Assembly: GCA_027066935.1 (NCBI GenBank)
Contig: JAMOMX010000176.1
Location: 1-12,822, forward strand
Direction of reading: 5' to 3'
Source: Sulfurimonas sp.
GTDB lineage: Bacteria; Campylobacterota; Campylobacteria; Campylobacterales; Sulfurimonadaceae
Length of the DNA stretch: 12,822 nt
The notes beneath the pieces were generated by a model. That model ran no database searches. It saw only the letters and a program-made list of their open reading frames with translations, and was not told where the DNA came from. The position numbers and the translations under genes are program-made. Position 1 is the first letter of the stretch. Every line of letters begins with the position of its first letter. Of this stretch, positions 7,624 to 12,822 are shown in pieces.

Positions 7624-8083
7624 ATAAACTTTTTATTTTAGATGTAATTTTAACTATAAATTCTATATTTATACCTAAAATTTTATCTTTTGAACTAGTA
7701 TTTTTCAAGTAATCTACTATATCTTTATTTCCAAACATAGTTGCATATATAATTGCATTTGTATCACTCTTAGCACCATTTTCAATCAATAGTTTTACCA
7801 TCTCTAAATTGCCTTTAAAACAAACTCCCTCAAGTGGAGTTTGTCCTCTTTGATTGACTTTATCTATATCAGCACCATAACTAAGAAGCATTTTAGAGGT
7901 TTCAAGATTTCCATTATATGTTGCAAGCATAAGTAAAGAGTCATCTTTGTGTGTACAGAGGTTAGAGCTAAGTCCATATTTTAGCATCGACTCTAGTTCT
8001 TGTGTATCTCCATCTCTTGCAAAGTCTAATGCCATCATTTGAAGCTCGGCATATCTCTTTTCTTCTTCTTGTGATATTTGCAT
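7616..8083 (-). CDS. Ankyrin-repeat protein, Cj1386-like heme-delivery partner of catalase
   Basis: A 155-residue protein with no signal peptide and no membrane segment, so cytoplasmic. Ankyrin repeats are visible at about 14-45, 47-79 (SLLMLATYNGNLETSKMLL) and 80-107 (GQTPLEGVCFKGNLEMVKLL), with a degenerate fourth at 108-127. A basic, hydrophobic tail follows (about 132-155). It lies one base after the katA stop and has no good ribosome site (TTAAGTTAAT before the ATG), so translation is probably coupled to katA. In Campylobacter jejuni the equivalent neighbour of katA, Cj1386, is reported to bind heme and to be needed for full catalase activity, with a Tyr near position 57 involved. Tyr56 here lies in a matching position, but I recall this from the literature and have not aligned it. 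The family is certain; the heme role is inferred from gene order. Confidence 0.88.
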   Translation of the reverse strand: MQISQEEEKRYAELQMMALDFARDGDTQELESMLKYGLSSNLCTHKDDSLLMLATYNGNLETSKMLLSYGADIDKVNQRGQTPLEGVCFKGNLEMVKLLIENGAKSDTNAIIYATMFGNKDIVDYLKNTSSKDKILGINIEFIVKITSKIKSLFT

Positions 8084-8084
8084 A

Positions 8085-9512
8085 TTAACTTAAAGCTTTT
8101 CTTACACCCGCTGCATAATCTGAACTAATTTGCTCAAAAAGTGTTAATTGTTTATCTATAATTTTAGAAGGAACACCATCCATAGCAGCTGCTATATTTG
8201 AAAAAAGTTGATTTTTTTGATTTTCATCCATAAGGTTAAATAGATCTCTAGCTTGGTAAAAATGATCATTACCTAAATTTCTGTCATACCTTGCAGCATC
8301 TCCCTCTAATTTATAAGGTGGCTCTAAATATTGTGCATCCTCTTTTGCTCCACCAAAACTGTTTGGTTCATATGAAAGTCTGGCTTTTTTATCTATATCT
8401 TCAAAGTTCATAGAACCATCTTTATGGTATGTATTTACTTCATTTAATGGTTTGTTAATTGGTAATGCTTCATAGTGTGTTCCAACTCTATATCTTTGAG
8501 CATCAGGGTAAGCAAAACCTCTTGCTTGTAACATTTTATCAGGAGATAAACCAATTCCAGGAACTGTATTTGATGGTGAAAATGATGCTTGTTCAACCTC
8601 ATTAAAATAGTTATTTGGATTTTTGTTTAGTTCTAAAACACCAACATCTATAAGTGGGTACTCTTTTTGTGACCAAACTTTTGTTAAATCAAATGGATTA
8701 TCTTTGTGATTCTTTGCTTGTTTTTCACTCATAACTTGTATTTTTAAATCCCATTTTGGAAAATCATTGTTTTCTATAGCTTCATATAGATCTTTTTGAG
8801 AACTTTCCCTATCGTTTGCTATAACTTGATTTCCCTCTTCATTTGTCATATTTTGGATACCTTGTTGAGTTTTAAAATGAAACTTAACCCAGGTTCTTTC
8901 GTTGTTATTATTTATAAAACTATATGTGTGTGAGCCAAAACCATGCATATGTCTATAATCCGTTGGTAAACCACGATCTGAAAATAAAATAGTTATTTGG
9001 TGTAAAGATTCTGGTGTAAGTGACCAAAAATCCCACATAGCAACAGGGTTTCTCATGTTTGTTCTAGGGTCTCTTTTTTGTGTATGTGCAAAGTCTGGAA
9101 ACTTATATGGATCTGCTACAAAAAATACAGGGGTATTATTTCCAACCAAATCCCAGTTCCCCTCTTGGGTATAAAACTTGATAGCAAACCCTCTTACATC
9201 TCTCTCTGCATCTGCTGCTCCTCTCTCCCCAGCAACTGTTGAAAATCTTAAAAATAAAGGTGTTTTCTTTCCAACTTCACTAAATATATCTGCTTTTGTG
9301 TACTTTGTAATATCATGTGTAACAGTTAATATTCCATGCGCACCTGAACCTTTTGCATGCATAGTTCTCTCTGGAATTCTTTCTCTATTTTGATGAGCAA
9401 GTTTTTCTATTAAATAGTAATCTTGCATCAATAATGGACCTCTTTCACCTGCTGTTAAAGCATCTTGATGACTACCTACTGGTTCACCTGCAGTTGTTGT
9501 TAGTTTTTTCAT
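8085..9512 (-). CDS. katA: Monofunctional heme catalase (clade 3, small subunit)
   Basis: This cytoplasmic enzyme converts hydrogen peroxide to water and oxygen. Its 475 residues fit the small-subunit catalases. The active-site segment RIPERTMHAKGSGAHG (45-60) carries the distal His52. RFSTVAGERGAADAERDVRG (89-108) is the conserved Ser/Val stretch. Asn125 in LVGNNTPVF is the distal Asn. RGFAYPDAQRYRVG (331-344) is the heme-ligand signature with Tyr335 as the proximal ligand. There is no flavodoxin-like C-terminal domain, which excludes the large clade 2 enzymes, and no signal peptide. A strong ribosome site AGGAG (9519-9523) sits 6 nt before the ATG. The gene is transcribed with the ankyrin gene behind it. 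A Fur/PerR-type palindrome over its promoter suggests derepression by peroxide or iron limitation. Confidence 0.97.
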   Translation of the reverse strand: MKKLTTTAGEPVGSHQDALTAGERGPLLMQDYYLIEKLAHQNRERIPERTMHAKGSGAHGILTVTHDITKYTKADIFSEVGKKTPLFLRFSTVAGERGAADAERDVRGFAIKFYTQEGNWDLVGNNTPVFFVADPYKFPDFAHTQKRDPRTNMRNPVAMWDFWSLTPESLHQITILFSDRGLPTDYRHMHGFGSHTYSFINNNNERTWVKFHFKTQQGIQNMTNEEGNQVIANDRESSQKDLYEAIENNDFPKWDLKIQVMSEKQAKNHKDNPFDLTKVWSQKEYPLIDVGVLELNKNPNNYFNEVEQASFSPSNTVPGIGLSPDKMLQARGFAYPDAQRYRVGTHYEALPINKPLNEVNTYHKDGSMNFEDIDKKARLSYEPNSFGGAKEDAQYLEPPYKLEGDAARYDRNLGNDHFYQARDLFNLMDENQKNQLFSNIAAAMDGVPSKIIDKQLTLFEQISSDYAAGVRKALS

Positions 9513-9542
9513 TATATTCTCCTATAATTTCTTTCTGTACAT

Positions 9543-9548
9543 ATTGTA
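9543..9548 (-). promoter_or_regulatory. Predicted -10 element of the katA promoter
   Basis: On the minus strand this reads TACAAT, five of six bases of the -10 consensus, and puts the transcript start near 9536, about 24 bases before the katA ATG. Seventeen bases upstream lies ATTATC, inside the palindrome at 9565-9579, so a bound repressor would block the -35 region. Confidence 0.5.
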
Positions 9549-9564
9549 TTGAATTAAACTTAAA

Positions 9565-9579
9565 GGATAATAATTATCC
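9565..9579. promoter_or_regulatory. Fur/PerR-type operator (perfect 7-1-7 palindrome) upstream of katA
   Basis: GGATAATAATTATCC is a perfect inverted repeat of 7 bp around one base. It matches the classical 7-1-7 Fur box TGATAATnATTATCA except for the outermost base on each side, and shares the central ATAATnATTAT with the PerR box TTATAATnATTATAA. A looser inverted repeat, ATAAT-AAA-ATTAT, lies 18 bp upstream centre to centre (9584-9596) and could be a second, weaker site. Fur and PerR cannot be told apart from this sequence; both control katA in Campylobacter. Confidence 0.7.
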
Positions 9580-9662
9580 ACTAATAATAAAATTATCTAA
9601 AGTAAGCAACTGATTTTCTTTAGTTTATTTAGGAATTAAATTTTATTTTGTATCTACCTTTA

Positions 9663-10493
9663 TTAATCAAAAATATCATGTAGTTTTTTGCCACTTTGTA
9701 TATCGGAGTGAACTTTTCCCCACTCATCATTTTTGATATTTTGTTTTAATTTTGTTAGTTCATTTTCAAATAACTCTATAGCTTCAAGTAAGTTATCTTT
9801 GTTTTGACGAAAAATATCTTCCCACATATTTGGTGAACTTTTAGCAAGACGGCTCATAGAGCGAAAACCACCAGCTGCTAATGCTAAAATATTGTTTTTA
9901 TTTTCTTGATTCATAACTGTATTTGCTAGTGAATAAGAGATAGCATGGGGCATATGAGAGATAAATGCGGCATGACGGTCATGTTCCTCCGCACCCATAA
10001 AATATTTTTTCATCCCTAAGGTTTTAAAAATTTTTTTAGCTACTGTTTGTTGATGTTCTCCACTATCTTCTAAGTTACATAAAACTACAACTCTATTAGT
10101 GTAGAGACCTTCTATAGCTGCACTAGGCCCAAAATTTTCTGTACCTGTCATTGGGTGAGTAGCTACGAAATTTTTTCTTATTTGAGGAGGAACAGAAGCG
10201 ACTATTTTTGATTTTGTACTTCCTAAATCAATAATGGTAGTATCTTCACTAACTCCCACTAAACTATCCATTACACGAATCAAACTATCAACAGGGATAG
10301 CCAAAAAGATAACATCACAATTTTTAACTTCGTTAATATCAATTATTTTGTCTACTAAGTTGAGTTTTATTGCTTGCTTTTGATGCTCTTTATTGTGATC
10401 ATACCCTACAACACTATCTATAAAATTAATTTTTTTTAAACTTAATGCTAATGAGCCACCCATTAGACCAAGTCCGATAATTGCTATATTCAT
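9663..10493 (-). CDS. tyrA: Prephenate dehydrogenase (tyrosine biosynthesis)
   Basis: This cytoplasmic enzyme oxidatively decarboxylates prephenate to 4-hydroxyphenylpyruvate using NAD(P)+, the committed step to tyrosine. Its 276 residues are the usual length for a stand-alone TyrA without chorismate mutase or ACT domain. The N-terminal Rossmann fold has IIGLGLMGGSLA (5-16), and Asp32 in GYDHN at the end of the second strand favours NAD+. DLGSTKSKI (89-97) and ATHPMTGTENFGPSAA (111-126) form the active site, with Ser92 and His113 matching the conserved catalytic Ser/His pair. AEEHDRHAAFISHMPHAISY (168-187) and GGFRSMSRLAKSSPNMWEDI (208-227) belong to the helical dimerisation domain. The gene is divergent from bamA with 95 bp between start codons; as I recall, C. 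jejuni has the same pair (Cj0129c/Cj0130). I could not identify a convincing promoter, or a terminator in the 150 bp before katA. Confidence 0.95.
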   Translation of the reverse strand: MNIAIIGLGLMGGSLALSLKKINFIDSVVGYDHNKEHQKQAIKLNLVDKIIDINEVKNCDVIFLAIPVDSLIRVMDSLVGVSEDTTIIDLGSTKSKIVASVPPQIRKNFVATHPMTGTENFGPSAAIEGLYTNRVVVLCNLEDSGEHQQTVAKKIFKTLGMKKYFMGAEEHDRHAAFISHMPHAISYSLANTVMNQENKNNILALAAGGFRSMSRLAKSSPNMWEDIFRQNKDNLLEAIELFENELTKLKQNIKNDEWGKVHSDIQSGKKLHDIFD

Positions 10494-10588
10494 ATATTTC
10501 TCATTTTGCTATAAATTAAGCAAAGTTTACCAAAGATTAACCTCATAAAAGGTAAAATCATTTTTTATTTTATAAGTATTGGATATTA

Positions 10589-12820
10589 ATGAGAATTTAC
10601 TTAGTTATATTGCTAATTTTTTTAACAACAAATATTTTTGCGCAAACAATTAAGAGTATAAAATACGATGGTGTTGTCCATATATCTGAATCAGTAGCAC
10701 TTAGGATGTTAGATTTCCAAGCGGGTGACGATATTGATGAAGAGCAGATTGATAAAGCTATAAAAACCTACTTTAAGCAAGGTTATTTTACTGATATATA
10801 TGCTGAAGTTAAAGATGAAATTTTAACTTTTTATTTTACAGAAAAACCATTAATTTCTGTGGTTGAATTAAAAGGTTATAAAGATGATGATAATGAAATT
10901 AAAACAAATGTAATTAGAATTAAAAGAGGATCACTTTATGATGAAAAAAAGCTTCAAGCAGCAAAAAAAAGGTTGATTGGGGTTATAGGACAAGATGGAA
11001 AAATTGATTCAGTAGTAGAGATTCAAACAGAGCATCTTGAAAATGGAAGTGTAAAAGTTACCTTTTTTGCTAATGAAGGTGAAGAGATAATTATAAATAA
11101 GTTGAGCTATAGTGGTATAAGCGGTTTACAAGAGGATGATTTTGATGAAGTTATAGCAAATAAGGAGGCTCAGTGGATGGGTTGGCTTTATAGCAGAAAC
11201 GATGGCAAGATGAAACTTCAAGATTTAGGATACGATTATCTTCGTATTCGTGACTTGTATATGAGATACGGATATTTAGATGCAGAGGTGGAAAGACCAT
11301 TTGTAAAAACAGATTTTCATAACTATACTGCAACAATGAGTTACCAAATAAAAGAGGGCGATGTATATAATATCAACAAAATATCTATATCTCAAACTAA
11401 AGAAGTTACCAAAGAACAAGCTATTAGAGAGGTGATAGCTCTAAAGGTAGACGAACCTTTTAATATTAACACATTTCGTGAGGATGCTCAGCGAATAAAA
11501 ATTCTTATTTCAGATTATGGTTATGCATTCGCTCAAGTTATTCCAGATTTGAAAAAAAATGAAAAAAACAATACAGCTGAAGTGATTTTTAGAATTATCC
11601 CTGGTGAAAAAGTTAAAATTAGAAATGTTTTAATTTCTGGAAATTTACGCACATTAGATAGAATAATTAGACGAGAAATATATCTAGGTCCAGGAGATAT
11701 GTATTCTTTAACAGACCTAATAGACTCAAGAAATGCATTAGGTCGTCTTGGTTTTTTTGATGGTCAAACTATTGAAGAAAAGCGTATAGATAACAAAACC
11801 ATGGATTTGATTATTAAGGTTAAAGAAGCTTCAACTGGAAATATTCAACTTGGTGGTGGTTATGGTTCATATGGTGGTTTCCTTGTAAATGTTGGTGTAA
11901 ATGATAGAAATATATGGGGCTCTGGAATAGATGTAGGGCTTCAAGTCGAAAAATCAGAAACTACACAAAATTATTCGTTTAATATATCAAATAAAAAATT
12001 AAATGATAGTGATTTTAGTGGAAATTTTTCAATCTTTCATTCATCTTACCAATACAACGATTATACTGTAAATACTGATGGTGTCTCAATTGGTACAGGA
12101 TATAAATTTACAAGATTTATTAGTGGTTACTTAGGTTATAGTTATTCAAAAAATAATTATGAATTAGATGAAGATTTTGATGATGGTGGATTTGGATTTT
12201 TCTTTGAGGGTTATGCGAAGAGTTCTTTATCAATTAGTGTTTCTTTTGACAATACTGATGATTATTACCTTCCTCGTGAAGGTTTTGTATTTAGTCAAAA
12301 GTTTGAAAAATCAGGACTTGGATCAGAAGCTAATTATTTTAAATCTCGTACAAAATTTTCAAAATATAATGGCTTAGAAGATTATATTGGGTTTGATGCT
12401 ATCTTTAGGTATAAAGCAAGATATAATTATGTTGCTGATAATGGATATTTGCCAGTAGCAGAGCGTTTTTATATGGGTGGGATTAGATCTGTTCGTGGGT
12501 ACGAATCATACTCTTTATCTCCAATAATTACTGAAGAAGATGGAACAGTTAGACGAGTTGGTGGCAAGCAAACATTTTCCAATTCACTTGAGATTAGTTT
12601 ACCATTAGTTCCAAAAGCTAAGATGCGCATTGTTGGTTTTGTGGATTGGGGATTTATTGGTAACGATAGTATTACTGAGTATTCGCGTGGTGGATATGGA
12701 GCTGGATTAGAATGGTTTTCTCCTGTTGGACCAATTCAGCTTATGTTTGCACAACCTTTAAATAAACAAGATGGAGATAAAACATCATCATTTGAATTTA
12801 CTATGGGACAAAGGTTTTAA
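10589..12820 (+). CDS. bamA: Outer-membrane protein assembly factor BamA (Omp85)
   Basis: The central subunit of the BAM complex, which folds beta-barrel proteins into the outer membrane. The 743 residues are complete, with the stop two bases before the window ends. A signal peptide ends at IFA-18. About 400 periplasmic residues can be divided into five POTRA domains (roughly 20-85, 86-165, 166-258, 259-340 and 341-414), with characteristic strings such as GYLDAEVERPF (228-238), GYAFAQV (311-317) and LGRLGFFDG (384-392). The barrel runs from about 415 to 743. It has DNTDDYYLPREGF (554-566), the inward-loop motif GGIRSVRGY (630-638) with the conserved Arg636, and a terminal aromatic residue (Phe743) as in the beta-signal. 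E. coli BamA has 810 residues; the shortening is mainly in the barrel loops. The ribosome site is weak (GGA, 5 nt before ATG). A possible -10 is TAAAAT (10553-10558), at low confidence. Confidence 0.97.
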   Translation: MRIYLVILLIFLTTNIFAQTIKSIKYDGVVHISESVALRMLDFQAGDDIDEEQIDKAIKTYFKQGYFTDIYAEVKDEILTFYFTEKPLISVVELKGYKDDDNEIKTNVIRIKRGSLYDEKKLQAAKKRLIGVIGQDGKIDSVVEIQTEHLENGSVKVTFFANEGEEIIINKLSYSGISGLQEDDFDEVIANKEAQWMGWLYSRNDGKMKLQDLGYDYLRIRDLYMRYGYLDAEVERPFVKTDFHNYTATMSYQIKEGDVYNINKISISQTKEVTKEQAIREVIALKVDEPFNINTFREDAQRIKILISDYGYAFAQVIPDLKKNEKNNTAEVIFRIIPGEKVKIRNVLISGNLRTLDRIIRREIYLGPGDMYSLTDLIDSRNALGRLGFFDGQTIEEKRIDNKTMDLIIKVKEASTGNIQLGGGYGSYGGFLVNVGVNDRNIWGSGIDVGLQVEKSETTQNYSFNISNKKLNDSDFSGNFSIFHSSYQYNDYTVNTDGVSIGTGYKFTRFISGYLGYSYSKNNYELDEDFDDGGFGFFFEGYAKSSLSISVSFDNTDDYYLPREGFVFSQKFEKSGLGSEANYFKSRTKFSKYNGLEDYIGFDAIFRYKARYNYVADNGYLPVAERFYMGGIRSVRGYESYSLSPIITEEDGTVRRVGGKQTFSNSLEISLPLVPKAKMRIVGFVDWGFIGNDSITEYSRGGYGAGLEWFSPVGPIQLMFAQPLNKQDGDKTSSFEFTMGQRF

Positions 12821-12822
12821 CC

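Noticed and set aside
7622..7638. Hairpin AAATAAA-CTT-TTTATTT at the convergent gene junction, as a bidirectional terminator
   Set aside because: The stem contains only A/T pairs and is too weak to call in sequence this A/T rich.
9600..9662. Search for a tyrA terminator or small RNA in the tyrA-katA gap
   Set aside because: No GC-containing stem followed by a T run on the minus strand; only general A/T richness.
10571..10576. TATAAG as -10 of bamA
   Set aside because: It would start the transcript about 6 bases before the ATG, inside the only possible ribosome site.
1..12822. CRISPR arrays, tRNA/rRNA genes, insertion sequences, phage genes
   Set aside because: No spaced repeats, tRNA-like folds, transposase motifs or terminal inverted repeats were seen on either strand.

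Overview
The window is about 70% A+T. Its gene types (a MutS7-type MutS with a C-terminal HNH domain, catalase followed by a small ankyrin gene, and tyrA divergent from bamA) point to Campylobacterota (former Epsilonproteobacteria), most likely a free-living Sulfurimonas/Sulfurovum/Arcobacter-like organism. The phylum call is fairly secure. The genus is a guess.

Region 1 (1-3468, minus strand) is the promoter-proximal part of a type I secretion operon. In transcription order it holds an OmpA-family lipoprotein with thrombospondin type 3 calcium repeats, an unusual TolC-type outer-membrane channel with an OmpA-like domain fused to its C-terminus, and a LapB/HlyB-type ABC transporter with a C39-like N-terminal domain. 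The transporter frame breaks at an A7 tract (64-70) and runs off the window. The correct family sequence continues in the -1 frame. The adaptor and the secreted substrate are not in the window; such systems usually export large RTX adhesins.

Region 2 (3469-7623, plus strand) starts with a 143-bp divergent promoter region containing a 12-bp tandem repeat. It is followed by mutS7 (five MutS regions plus a zinc-type HNH nuclease domain). Ten bases later comes a periplasmic MltB-type lytic transglycosylase. That gene overlaps the next, convergent gene by 8 bp.

Region 3 (7616-9600, minus strand) is a two-gene peroxide-defence operon: katA (clade 3 monofunctional catalase) and, one base after its stop, an ankyrin-repeat gene resembling Campylobacter jejuni Cj1386, which helps deliver heme to catalase. 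A perfect 15-bp 7-1-7 palindrome of Fur/PerR type covers the predicted -35 region of the katA promoter.

Region 4 (9663-12820) has tyrA (prephenate dehydrogenase, minus) divergent from bamA (outer-membrane protein assembly, plus, complete). BamA would be needed to assemble the TolC-type channel of region 1; otherwise the four regions look functionally independent. I found no tRNA, rRNA, CRISPR array, insertion sequence or prophage signal. No gene-free stretch exceeds 150 bp.
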